Assembly: GCF_900141895.1 (NCBI RefSeq)
Contig: NZ_FQYT01000008.1
Location: 38,058 to 102,057, forward strand
From: Parasporobacterium paucivorans DSM 15970
Lineage (GTDB): Bacteria > Bacillota > Clostridia > Lachnospirales > Lachnospiraceae
Reading direction: 5' to 3'
DNA length: 64,000 nt
Shown here: positions 27,522-36,798 of the stretch, piece by piece
How the letters are laid out: the number at the start of each line of letters is the position of its first letter
How positions within the stretch are numbered: position 1 is the stretch's first letter
Translations under genes and position numbers: made by a program
The notes under the pieces: generated by a model
Database searches by the model: none
Seen by the model: only the letters and a program-made list of their open reading frames with translations
What the model was told of the DNA's origin: nothing

Positions 27522-28012
27522 AATTGTTCCTCAGCTCCTATTTCTTCTTCATCATAACTCATATCCAGAATGTCTCCGACAACCCTGTCTGTAAAGAGTA
27601 CGCCGTCCAGATGATCCAGTTCGTGGCAGATTGCCCTGGCAAGCAGCTCTTCTGCTTCTAATTCATATTCATCCATTTTCTCGTCACAGGCTCTTACCTT
27701 TACAAAATTCGGTCTGGTAACCTCACCGACTTTACCGGGATTGCTGAGGCATCCTTCTTTATCAGTCTGCTCGCCCTTTGATTCAAGTATTTCCGGGTTG
27801 ATGAGCACCAGCGGTCCCTCTCCGATGTCGATCACGGCGATTCTTTTTAATATGCCCACCTGAGGTGCAGCCAGACCTACGCCTTCTCCCTCATACATTG
27901 TTTCAAACATATCGTCTATCAGCTCCTGGACCCTGGGAGTTATTTCTTTTACAACTTTTGCCTTTTTTCTTAATACATCGTCTCCAAAAATTCTAATATT
28001 TCTAATCGCCAT
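27518..28012 (-). CDS. def: Peptide deformylase
   Basis: A 164-residue iron/zinc hydrolase with all three family motifs: [18 protein letters not shown] (metal Cys) and [12 protein letters not shown] (HExxH). The third motif has Leu where many enzymes have Ile. It removes N-formyl groups from new proteins. It lies between priA and fmt in the usual priA-def-fmt order. Confidence 0.97.
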   Translation of the reverse strand: MAIRNIRIFGDDVLRKKAKVVKEITPRVQELIDDMFETMYEGEGVGLAAPQVGILKRIAVIDIGEGPLVLINPEILESKGEQTDKEGCLSNPGKVGEVTRPNFVKVRACDEKMDEYELEAEELLARAICHELDHLDGVLFTDRVVGDILDMSYDEEEIGAEEQL

Positions 28013-28025
28013 TTCAAACCTCTTT

Positions 28026-30272
28026 TCAATAATTGTTCATTGGATCAAAATCAAACTGAACGCCTGCCTGTCCAAAACTGCCGTTTTCCTTAATTTCTTT
28101 TTCGATTTGGTTTTTAATCTTCACCAGAATGTCATTCTCCTCATGCTTCAGGTAGATGACCTTCCTATAAATATCTTTTATTTTTGCTATACCTGCATCT
28201 GATGGCCCGATTACCTGCAACCCTTCACCGGCAGCAAGCCGGTCAACCAAAGCTGCAATGAATGCTGCCAGATTATCGGCACAGGTCTTATCCGGAGAAG
28301 TTATGATGACCGCCACCATACCTGTAAGCGGTGGATAATGGGACAACTTTCGGTACAGGATTTCCTGCTGGTAAAATCCAGGATAATCCTGATTTGCAGC
28401 GTACGTTATGCAGTAGTTATCCGGGCTGTATGTCTGTATCACGACTTCGCCTTTGTCTGTTCCCCGGCCGGAGCGTCCCGCAGCCTGGGTCAGCAGTTGA
28501 AAGGTCTTCTCTGCTGCCCGGAAATCACTGGCATAAAGGGAAAGATCTGCAGCGATTACCCCCACAAGGCTGACAAGGGGAAAGTCATGTCCCTTCACAA
28601 TCATCTGGGTACCGATCAAAATATCCGCCTCATGATTTGCAAAGGCGGCCAGAATCTTTTCATGCCCGCCCTTCTGGGAGGTCGTATCTGTATCCATCCG
28701 AAGAACCCGGGAATCTGGAAAGATTTTTTTTACATAGGCTTCCACCTTCTGTGTTCCGATTCCAAATGCGGCGATATATTTGGAGCCGCATTCCGGGCAG
28801 GCCTTTGGTGTCGGTATTCTGTATCCGCAATAATGACAGACCAGATTTCCATCATTATGAGCCGTCATCCCCACATCACAATGTATGCATTTAACCGGTT
28901 CACCGCAGGAGCGGCAGGAAACAAATCCTGCATAACCTCTTCTGTTGATAAAGAGTATGATCTGCCTGTTTTTTTCCAGGCGGTCTTTCATAAGATTCAA
29001 AAGCCTGTCGCTGAAGATGGAGCGGTTGCCGTTTTTCAACTCTTCCCTCAGATCTACAAGATGAACCTGGGGCAGATCATTGACCGTTGCCCTGTTTTCC
29101 AATACGCTGAGTCTGAAGATATTGTTGGATGCTTTGTAATACGACTCAACACTGGGAGTAGCTGACCCCATAACGACCAGAGCATCTGTCATTCTGGCCC
29201 GTTCGATTGCTGTTTCCCTGGCATGGTATTTGGGCACCATGTCGCTTTTATATGCTGATTCATGTTCTTCATCGATAATGATTATACCAATTTTTTTAAA
29301 GGGAGTAAATACGGCTGACCTGGGTCCGATCATAATATCGATATCTCCATTTACCGCCTTTTCGAACTGATCATGTTTTTCTCCCTGGGAAAGGCGCGAA
29401 TTGATAAAGGACACTCTGTCCCCGAACCGCTTGTAAAACCGCATTACCGTCTGATAGGTCAGGGCAATTTCAGGTATCAGGACAATGGCCTGCCTGCCTC
29501 TGGAAATCACCTCTTCAATCAGGCTTATATAAATTTCCGTTTTTCCGCTTCCAGTCACCCCGAAAATCAGGTGAGGTGTCATGTCCCCAGATTCCATGTC
29601 TTTTTTGATCCTGTTTACAACAGCTGCCTGTTCTGTATTTAAGGAGACAGGATCCGACTTCGCATCGTGATAATGCACAGTGTCCCTTAAAGACGTTTCT
29701 ACGGAAATTCTTATAATTCCGGATTTTTCCATGGATTTTAAAGTGGAATCAGAAATATTCAGTTTGTCTGTAACGATGTCCCAAGGAAGCATCTTTTCCT
29801 TTGACAGTTCTTCCATCAGACGGTATCTGGCTACAAATTTCTTTGTATTTCCGTATATTTTCAATAAGCCGGCCGCCTCCTTATCGGAAACGTCCAGTTC
29901 AATATATTTTTTTGTTTTAGGTCTGACCTTCGTCTTAACCGGGATAACCGTTTTCAAAGCCTGATTCATGGTGGATCCATAATTTTCCTTAATCCACCAT
30001 GCCAGCTGGATCAACTGGGATTCGATAGGCAAACTGTCTTTACTGACAGAGTGGATCTGCTTCAGGAGACGTTCATCGCAGGCACTTTCATCTGTTGCCT
30101 CAATTACGTATCCCTTGATGAGGCGGTTAGCCCTTCCAAATGGGATTTCAACCCTCACACCCGGAAATATTTCTGTTGCCATTTCAGCAGGGATCAGGTA
30201 TTGGAATGTTTTATCCAGCTTTTCATGAGAAATGTCTACAATAACATTGGCATATTTTGCCTTTACTGCCAT
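28026..30272 (-). CDS. priA: Primosomal replication restart helicase PriA
   Basis: The 748-residue protein has an N-terminal DNA-binding domain, Walker [12 protein letters not shown], the DEEH box [11 protein letters not shown], zinc-binding cysteines in [13 protein letters not shown] and [17 protein letters not shown], and helicase motifs V-VI (AAGRSGRG). It reloads the replisome at stalled forks. Its start overlaps the murE stop by 10 bases. Confidence 0.97.
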   Translation of the reverse strand: MAVKAKYANVIVDISHEKLDKTFQYLIPAEMATEIFPGVRVEIPFGRANRLIKGYVIEATDESACDERLLKQIHSVSKDSLPIESQLIQLAWWIKENYGSTMNQALKTVIPVKTKVRPKTKKYIELDVSDKEAAGLLKIYGNTKKFVARYRLMEELSKEKMLPWDIVTDKLNISDSTLKSMEKSGIIRISVETSLRDTVHYHDAKSDPVSLNTEQAAVVNRIKKDMESGDMTPHLIFGVTGSGKTEIYISLIEEVISRGRQAIVLIPEIALTYQTVMRFYKRFGDRVSFINSRLSQGEKHDQFEKAVNGDIDIMIGPRSAVFTPFKKIGIIIIDEEHESAYKSDMVPKYHARETAIERARMTDALVVMGSATPSVESYYKASNNIFRLSVLENRATVNDLPQVHLVDLREELKNGNRSIFSDRLLNLMKDRLEKNRQIILFINRRGYAGFVSCRSCGEPVKCIHCDVGMTAHNDGNLVCHYCGYRIPTPKACPECGSKYIAAFGIGTQKVEAYVKKIFPDSRVLRMDTDTTSQKGGHEKILAAFANHEADILIGTQMIVKGHDFPLVSLVGVIAADLSLYASDFRAAEKTFQLLTQAAGRSGRGTDKGEVVIQTYSPDNYCITYAANQDYPGFYQQEILYRKLSHYPPLTGMVAVIITSPDKTCADNLAAFIAALVDRLAAGEGLQVIGPSDAGIAKIKDIYRKVIYLKHEENDILVKIKNQIEKEIKENGSFGQAGVQFDFDPMNNY

Positions 30273-31729
30273 CCAATCTCCTCCAGTATATCTTTTATGA
30301 CAACCCTCTCATCAAATGGGTATCGCTCTCCTTTAATCTCCTGGTAATCCTCATGGCCTTTCCCAAGCAAAAGGATAATATCACCTTCCCGGGCATTTTG
30401 TATACTGTACTTTATAGCCTCTTTTCTGTCAGGAATTACCACGTATTCACCATTCGTCTTATGCATTCCTGTCAGAATATCTGCGATTATATCATTTACG
30501 TCTTCAAACCGGGAATTATCCGCGGTCAATATGGACAGATCCGCCAATCTGCCGGATATTTCACCCATCTCAAATCTGCGGAGTTTTGAACGGTTTCCTC
30601 CGCAGCCGAAAAGGCTTACCATTCTTTTCGGATTATAATCCCTCATAGTTGTGAGTATACTCTCCATGCTCATGGCATTATGGGCATAATCAATCAGGAG
30701 TGTGAATTTGTCGGAAATCCTGACATTCTCCATCCGGCCCGTCACCAGGACATCATGCAGGGCTTCTTTCATAGGAAGCGTATCAATTCCGCACAAAAAA
30801 GTAATGCCAATGGCAGCCATTGCATTGTATGCCGTGAATTTTCCAGGCATGCCGACCAGAAATTCGTCTGCAACCGTTCCTTCCGTCCTCATTTTGATTC
30901 CAATAAACCCGCCATCACGGAGATAGTGAACTTCGGCTGCCCTAAGCCCTGCTTCCGGTCGGAAACCATAGGTATGTATGGAACAGGTCGCATCTTCCAT
31001 CATGTATTCTGCGTGTTTGTCATCGATATTGAATAATCCCTGTCTGCACTGGGAAAACAGAATCTTCTTGCAGCGAAGGTATTCCCCATAATCCTTATGC
31101 TCATTTTCACCAATATGGTCTGGGGAAATGTTGGAAAAAAGCCCAAAGTCAAAAACGATTCCGGCTGTCCTGCCTACCATAAGAGCCTGTGAGGAAACTT
31201 CCATAACTGCGTATTTACACCCCTCATCTGCCATTTCCCTCAGATATTTCTGGATTTCATAAGATTCCGGTGTGGTATTATGCGTCTCAATATGTCTTTT
31301 ATCGGTGAACACTCCCATGGTACCTATTATACCGGCCTTTTTACCGGCTTTTTCCAGGATATCCTTTATCATAAAGGATATGGTGGTTTTTCCCTTTGTT
31401 CCGGTAAGCGCTATGGTCGTCAGCTCGTCCGCCGGATACCGAAAGAATGCTGCGGAAATATATGAAAGAGCCTGCCTGGAATTCTCTACGATTATCGGTA
31501 CGCAACCGTCCGGAAGGTCCATCTCCCGTTCTGCAATAATGGCTGCTGCTCCCTTTAAAACAGCATCCGCAGCATATGCATGGCCATCGCTGCTTGCACC
31601 AACAAGGCACACAAATACGCACCCTGGCACAACCTTTCTTGAATCATATATTACATCGGATATCTCCGCATCGTTTATTTCACTTTTGCACGTGTATTCA
31701 CACTTTTCAAGAATTTCTGACAGTCTCAT
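30263..31729 (-). CDS. murE: UDP-MurNAc-L-Ala-D-Glu ligase (MurE), probably meso-DAP adding
   Basis: A 488-residue Mur ligase with the ATP loop TGTKGKTT and HNTTPESY. In the position of the meso-diaminopimelate-recognition DNPR motif it has DNSR, keeping the Arg that contacts meso-DAP but losing the Pro. Together with dapF directly upstream this supports meso-DAP rather than Lys as substrate. Its start abuts the end of dapF with no gap. It acts in the cytoplasm in peptidoglycan precursor synthesis. Confidence 0.93.
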   Translation of the reverse strand: MRLSEILEKCEYTCKSEINDAEISDVIYDSRKVVPGCVFVCLVGASSDGHAYAADAVLKGAAAIIAEREMDLPDGCVPIIVENSRQALSYISAAFFRYPADELTTIALTGTKGKTTISFMIKDILEKAGKKAGIIGTMGVFTDKRHIETHNTTPESYEIQKYLREMADEGCKYAVMEVSSQALMVGRTAGIVFDFGLFSNISPDHIGENEHKDYGEYLRCKKILFSQCRQGLFNIDDKHAEYMMEDATCSIHTYGFRPEAGLRAAEVHYLRDGGFIGIKMRTEGTVADEFLVGMPGKFTAYNAMAAIGITFLCGIDTLPMKEALHDVLVTGRMENVRISDKFTLLIDYAHNAMSMESILTTMRDYNPKRMVSLFGCGGNRSKLRRFEMGEISGRLADLSILTADNSRFEDVNDIIADILTGMHKTNGEYVVIPDRKEAIKYSIQNAREGDIILLLGKGHEDYQEIKGERYPFDERVVIKDILEEIGWQ

Positions 31730-32602
31730 CTATAACCCCATCCCTTTCGTCTCTATCTCACCGTCAAAAACATGCGTGGCAGGTCCTTTCATAATTACAT
31801 GCCCATTTTCCAGATAAGTATCCTTTAGCTGTCCGCCCTTGAGATTGATTGTAATTTCCTCATTTATATGACAATAGCCGTTCAAAACTGCAGCAACGGC
31901 AACAGCGCAGCTTCCTGTTCCGCAGGAACTGGTTTCTCCCGAACCTCTTTCCCACACGCGCATTTTCAGAGTATGAGGGCTGGTGACCTCCACAAACTCC
32001 GTATTTACCCGTTCTGGAAATATAGGATGGTGTTCGAACATTGGTCCGATTTTTTCAAGATCCAGGCTGTCGATATCTCTGGTGAATATTACTGCATGAG
32101 GGTTTCCCATGGAAACGCATGTAATTTCATACTCCTGATTATTCACAATGACCGGCTTGGAAATAAAATCCGAAGCTTTGGGGTCATCCGTGATTACCGG
32201 AATATCCTTGGGGTTCAGGATTGCTTTTCCCATATCTACCGTCACATAATCGACCTTTCCATCCTGTACGGTGAGCTTCAATTCCTTTATTCCGCTTTTT
32301 GTTTCTACGGATATTTCTGTTTTATCAACAATGCCATTTTCATAGGCGTATTTTGCTACACAACGTATTCCATTCCCGCACATTTTACCTTCAGATCCGT
32401 CAGAATTATACATTATCATCCGTACATCAGCTTTTTCGGAGGGCGCGATCATTATCATACCGTCCGAACCGATTCCGAATCTTCTGTCGCTGATTCTGCG
32501 TATAAACTCTTCAATATTCTCAAAGTGGTAGTCATGTTTAAACATATCTATATAAACATAATCATTTCCTGTGCCGTGCATTTTAGTGAATTCAATCTTC
32601 AT
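31730..32602 (-). CDS. dapF: Diaminopimelate epimerase
   Basis: A 290-residue enzyme converting LL-DAP to meso-DAP for lysine and peptidoglycan. KMHGTGNDYVYID opens the protein; the catalytic cysteines lie in MCGNGIRC and SSCGTGSCA. The ATG at 32602 is chosen because it gives the canonical N-terminus (KIEFTKMHG) with an AAAGGA box upstream; the longer frame from 32644 runs inside ftsK. It overlaps the ftsK end by 11 bases. Confidence 0.95.
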   Translation of the reverse strand: MKIEFTKMHGTGNDYVYIDMFKHDYHFENIEEFIRRISDRRFGIGSDGMIMIAPSEKADVRMIMYNSDGSEGKMCGNGIRCVAKYAYENGIVDKTEISVETKSGIKELKLTVQDGKVDYVTVDMGKAILNPKDIPVITDDPKASDFISKPVIVNNQEYEITCVSMGNPHAVIFTRDIDSLDLEKIGPMFEHHPIFPERVNTEFVEVTSPHTLKMRVWERGSGETSSCGTGSCAVAVAAVLNGYCHINEEITINLKGGQLKDTYLENGHVIMKGPATHVFDGEIETKGMGL

Positions 32603-34994
32603 TTTCCTGTCCTTTCCGGATATCATCTTCCCTGAGCTGTTCAAATTCTTCCAGTGACAGCAAGACTTTTCTAGGCTTTGGACCCTCTTCGGCTCCTACA
32701 ACCCCGAGATCTTCCATCTGGTCAATTATCCGTGCCGCTCTGTTGAATCCGATATTAAAACGTCTCTGCAGCATACTGGCAGATGCTTTTTCTTTTTCAA
32801 TGACAAGCTTTCCAGCCTCTTCAAAATATTCGTCTCTTATATTTTCCTGCCTGGATGGATTTTCCGACAGAGATGCCTCTTCCTGGATATGCTCCCGGAC
32901 CGCATTGTCATAATTGGCTTTCTCTCCGTTTTCCTTGAGAAATTCAACTGTTTTGGACACTTCTTCTTCAGATACGAACGCGCCCTGTACCCTGACAGGC
33001 TTCACATAGCCAGAGGGATAAAAAAGCATATCTCCGTTCCCAAGAAGCTTTTCCGCACCATTCATATCCAGTATCGTCCTGGAATCCGTACCAGACGAAA
33101 CCATCAAAGCAACCCTGGAAGGTATGTTGGCTTTAATCAGTCCGGTTACGACATCTACGGAGGGCCTCTGCGTGGCAATGATCAGATGAATTCCAGCCGC
33201 TCTGGCCAGCTGGGCCAGTCTGCATATGGAATCCTCTACGGCCTTGGCTGCCACCATCATCAAATCTGCAAGCTCGTCGATAATGATCAGAATCTGAGGC
33301 AGCTTTTCAAGGATTTCGCCTGTTTCAATCTTAATCTCATCAACCTTGTTGTTGTAGCTTTTAAAATCCCTGACATTATATTCGGCCAGCAACTTGTATC
33401 TTCTGGTCATTTCCGCTACCGCCCAGTTCAGGACGGAGGATGCCATCTTTGGATCCGTAACCACTGGGCTCAAAAGATGCGGGATACCATTATATACGCC
33501 AAATTCTACGACCTTGGGATCGATGATGATCAATTTCACTTCGGAGGGTTTTGTCCGGAAAAGTATCGTCATGATTATGGAATTCATGAACACCGACTTG
33601 CCTGAACCCGTGGTACCTGCAACCAGCATGTGGGGCATCTTGGCTATGTCCGTGACCACTACCATACCACTGATATCCTTGCCGGCCGCAAAAGCGATCC
33701 GGCTCTTATTTCCGGCCAGTTCCTTTGACTCAAGAAGTTCTCTCAAATATACAGTTTCGCTTCCATCATTGGGTATTTCAATACCAACGGCTGCTTTGCC
33801 CGGAATGGGAGCCTCTATCCGGATGTCCGATACTGCCAGGTTTAACTTGATATCATCTGCAAGAGATGTGATCCTGCTGACTTTCGTTCCCATTTCCGGC
33901 TGAAGCTCGTACCTGGTCACGGAAGGTCCCTGACTGTAGTTGGTTATGGTAACATTTACGCCAAACGTCTCCAGTGTCTGCTGCAGCTTCATTGCCGTCT
34001 GACTTAAAGAATTCTCATTGCCGCTTCTTTTTTTATGGGAAGGTTTGGCTAGCAGGGAGAGCGGAGGATATACATAATCGGAATCATCCATGTCCTGGGG
34101 CGGAGAGAACTCCGTAGGATTTTCCGTGTCTGTTTTATGCTCCTCCACCTTCTTCGGTTCGGTTTTCTGGACAGCCTGATTCCGTTCCGGTTCCTGGATT
34201 TTAGACGCATCCCTCTGTCTTATTTCCGTGTTTTCAACGGAAAGTCCATTCATAAAGTCGTCTGGTGTGATTTCGTGAACATCGTCTCCAGCATCAGGGT
34301 TATCTGTAAGCTTTAGATCCTTCTGGACGCCTCTGACCTTTTTTTCTATCCTGGCAACCCTGGGTATTTTCTCCATGGCTGCTTTTTCTCTCTGCTCTTT
34401 TATTTTTATCACGTCATCCTTGGCGGAATTGTACACTTTAGAACTGCTCTTTTGGATACCGCCTATAAATGATTTTTCTGTCAGCACAACTACGCAGATA
34501 ATGCAAAGTGCAATCAGCACCACATATGCCCCTGCCGTTCCAACAATCAGTGAAAGCCCCTTCACAGCAAGTCCCCCGATCAAGCCTCCGCCTGTCCTGT
34601 TTTCGGCGGACAAAGCGTAATACCCCGACGCCTGGGTTTCAGGGTTGAAAACGTTAAAAATAAGCTGTATCAGTGAGCAGACAGCCAAAAAAAGAACGGT
34701 CCCGGCTGCAAACTTCAGCTTAGACTTGCGAGAACTTTTGTTGGAAACAAGAAATAGAACCCCCAGAAGAAGGATAATTGGAAAAATATACGCTAAGAAG
34801 CCGAATAGCCCAAAGAGGAAATAAGCCAGATAACCTCCTGCTTTCCCGCCAAAGCCAAAAATACTCAATTCCAGAATTACCGTAATGGCAAAAAGCAGCA
34901 GAAGCTTAATCTCTTTCTCCACAAATCCGCTGCTGGCTTCAGGCTTGGTCCTGCTTTTCTTTTTTTTATTCAAGTTTTTTTTCGATGCAGTCAT
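32592..34994 (-). CDS. ftsK: DNA translocase FtsK/SpoIIIE family
   Basis: An 800-residue protein with a Lys-rich N-terminus, four or five membrane spans within residues 28-180, a charged linker, and the motor domain with Walker A GTTGSGKS, LIIIDPKVVEFG and ATQRPSVDV. The C-terminal gamma winged helix contains SASMLQRRFNIGFNRAARI. It pumps chromosomal DNA through the division septum (or into the forespore if the organism sporulates). It lies directly downstream of uppP. Confidence 0.95.
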   Translation of the reverse strand: MTASKKNLNKKKKSRTKPEASSGFVEKEIKLLLLFAITVILELSIFGFGGKAGGYLAYFLFGLFGFLAYIFPIILLLGVLFLVSNKSSRKSKLKFAAGTVLFLAVCSLIQLIFNVFNPETQASGYYALSAENRTGGGLIGGLAVKGLSLIVGTAGAYVVLIALCIICVVVLTEKSFIGGIQKSSSKVYNSAKDDVIKIKEQREKAAMEKIPRVARIEKKVRGVQKDLKLTDNPDAGDDVHEITPDDFMNGLSVENTEIRQRDASKIQEPERNQAVQKTEPKKVEEHKTDTENPTEFSPPQDMDDSDYVYPPLSLLAKPSHKKRSGNENSLSQTAMKLQQTLETFGVNVTITNYSQGPSVTRYELQPEMGTKVSRITSLADDIKLNLAVSDIRIEAPIPGKAAVGIEIPNDGSETVYLRELLESKELAGNKSRIAFAAGKDISGMVVVTDIAKMPHMLVAGTTGSGKSVFMNSIIMTILFRTKPSEVKLIIIDPKVVEFGVYNGIPHLLSPVVTDPKMASSVLNWAVAEMTRRYKLLAEYNVRDFKSYNNKVDEIKIETGEILEKLPQILIIIDELADLMMVAAKAVEDSICRLAQLARAAGIHLIIATQRPSVDVVTGLIKANIPSRVALMVSSGTDSRTILDMNGAEKLLGNGDMLFYPSGYVKPVRVQGAFVSEEEVSKTVEFLKENGEKANYDNAVREHIQEEASLSENPSRQENIRDEYFEEAGKLVIEKEKASASMLQRRFNIGFNRAARIIDQMEDLGVVGAEEGPKPRKVLLSLEEFEQLREDDIRKGQENED

Positions 34995-35016
34995 GCTGCC
35001 CTCCTAAACGTTTTTG

Positions 35017-35889
35017 CTACATCATGAAATTTGCAATAATTGCAACCGTACCTGCAAAAAAACAGTAAAATGCAAAAAATTTAAATTTCTTTTTCCGGAT
35101 AAGCACAAGCATGGTCTTAATGCTGATGAATCCGATTATTGCGGCGACCAGCATTCCAATCAGATAATTGATGATATCACCGGAGGACAGATTTTCGCTT
35201 CCCAAATTGCCAAGCTCCAGAACCGATGCTCCCAGGATTGCCGGGATGGATAAGATGAAGGAATATTTCACAGCATACGTCCTGTCGAATCCACTGAGCA
35301 GACCCGCCGTTATTGTCGATCCGGATCTGGATAAACCGGGCAATATGGCTATGCCCTGCACAATCCCGATGAGGAATGCATTTCTATACTTAGTACCGGC
35401 AACCTTTTTTACCCCTCCTTCAATTGTGTCGGAAATCAAGAGAAGAACACCTGTAATAAGAAGACAGATTCCCGGTATCAGCAGTCCGGCTGCTGCCTTT
35501 TCCACCACCGAGCTGAATACGATTCCCAGAATACCTGTGGGTATTGTTGATATAATAATAAGAAGGGCGAATTTCCGGTGCTTTGTGCGGATGATTTTTC
35601 TATAATCCGGCTCACCGTGTCTGAATTTAGACATAGAAAAAATATATGCATTCATGAAAATATCCGTGATTATTCCGATTCCGTCAAAAATCAGCCTGCT
35701 GATATCCTTCCAATATACAACAAAAACCGCCAAAAGTGTTCCCAGATGAAGCAGGATATCAAAAGCCATTCCAACCTCACTCAGTCCGAAGACATTCTCA
35801 AATATTGCCAAATGCCCCGAGCTGCTGATTGGCAAAAATTCTGCCACCCCTTGTACAAATCCAAGAAATACCGCTTCTAACAGATTCAC
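35017..35889 (-). CDS. uppP: Undecaprenyl-diphosphatase (BacA type)
   Basis: A 290-residue polytopic membrane enzyme with EFLPISSSGHLAI and GLSRSGSTI, the two conserved active-site stretches. It dephosphorylates undecaprenyl pyrophosphate to recycle the lipid carrier for wall synthesis and can give bacitracin tolerance. The start codon is GTG with a GGGGGTGG ribosome binding site. It is the first gene of the long minus-strand cluster behind a clear promoter. Confidence 0.95.
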   Translation of the reverse strand: MNLLEAVFLGFVQGVAEFLPISSSGHLAIFENVFGLSEVGMAFDILLHLGTLLAVFVVYWKDISRLIFDGIGIITDIFMNAYIFSMSKFRHGEPDYRKIIRTKHRKFALLIIISTIPTGILGIVFSSVVEKAAAGLLIPGICLLITGVLLLISDTIEGGVKKVAGTKYRNAFLIGIVQGIAILPGLSRSGSTITAGLLSGFDRTYAVKYSFILSIPAILGASVLELGNLGSENLSSGDIINYLIGMLVAAIIGFISIKTMLVLIRKKKFKFFAFYCFFAGTVAIIANFMM

Positions 35890-35932
35890 GGATACGCCAC
35901 CCCCAATGTCATATTATTGCCTAACTTATACC

Positions 35933-35961
35933 ATTTTACTATTAATAGCCGTAATATTCAA
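35933..35961 (-). promoter_or_regulatory. Promoter of the uppP-ftsK-...-queA cluster
   Basis: Minus-strand TTGAAT (35956-35961), a 17-base spacer and TAAAAT (35933-35938). It is located between the hisA terminator and the uppP start. Confidence 0.65.
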
Positions 35962-35970
35962 CCGGATAAT

Positions 35971-36001
35971 ACAGGGGCAGACGTTCAACGCCTGCCCCTG
36001 T
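35971..36001 (-). terminator. Terminator after hisA
   Basis: Thirteen-base arms at 35971-35983 and 35989-36001 (one mismatch on the minus strand) form a GC-rich stem directly after the hisA stop. The U tract is weak (TATTATC). Confidence 0.65.
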
Positions 36002-36008
36002 GCCGATA

Positions 36009-36782
36009 CTATTTGTTTCTTTCAACAACCTGTCTGTAGCTCAGATTTCCTCCGAATATATCTAACGCACTTCCAATTGTATAATCCAGCCTGCCGCCGG
36101 ATAAAAGGGAGAGCCTGTCTATATCTTTAAAATTACGGATCCCTCCAGCATAGGTCACAGGAATTCCATCCCAGTCTCTTAAAAGCTTAATCAGATCTTC
36201 CTCGATACCGGACATTTTTCCTTCCACATCTACAGCATGAACCAGAAATTCCGCACAATAACCGGCAAGCCGGTCCAGCTGCTTCTCACTGACGGTCTCT
36301 TCGGTAAATTTCGTCCACCTGTCCGTTACAATGAAGTATTTATCTGCTCTTTTTCGACAGCTGAGATCCAGAACCAGCTTATCTCTGCCTACAGCCTCAG
36401 AAATCAGTTTCAGATTTTCAAAGTTGATTATTCCATCCTTGAAAACGTAGCTCGTCACTATGACATGGGATGCGCCATTTTCAAGAAACATCCAGGCATT
36501 ATCCGCATTTATGCCTCCGCCCGCCTGAAGCCCCCCCGGATACTCTCTTAAGGCCTCCAGAGCCTGCCGGAGGGTGCCTTCATATTGCGGGGACCCGGCA
36601 GGATTAAGAAGAATCACATGTCCCCCCGTCAGACCGTCTTCTTTATACATCCTGGCAAAATAACGGCTGTTATGGCCGGAAACAAAATTTTCACTGCATG
36701 CTTCTTTTTCATCAGTAAGGCTGGATCCAACAATCTGTTTCACCTCACCATTATGAATATCTATACATGGTCTGAATTTCAT
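36009..36782 (-). CDS. hisA: Eukaryote-type HisA (ProFAR isomerase)
   Basis: A 257-residue TIM barrel resembling the eukaryotic HIS6-type isomerase more than the usual bacterial HisA: FRPCIDIHNGEVKQIVG, VILLNPAGSPQYEGTLRQAL, LQAGGGINADNAW and VTYAGGIRNFKDID. It catalyses the Amadori rearrangement in histidine synthesis. No other his gene is in the window. The ATG at 36782 has an AGGAAGAG box and follows the formate dehydrogenase stop by 16 bases, so it ends that operon. Confidence 0.88.
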   Translation of the reverse strand: MKFRPCIDIHNGEVKQIVGSSLTDEKEACSENFVSGHNSRYFARMYKEDGLTGGHVILLNPAGSPQYEGTLRQALEALREYPGGLQAGGGINADNAWMFLENGASHVIVTSYVFKDGIINFENLKLISEAVGRDKLVLDLSCRKRADKYFIVTDRWTKFTEETVSEKQLDRLAGYCAEFLVHAVDVEGKMSGIEEDLIKLLRDWDGIPVTYAGGIRNFKDIDRLSLLSGGRLDYTIGSALDIFGGNLSYRQVVERNK

Positions 36783-36798
36783 AAATATCTCTTCCTGC

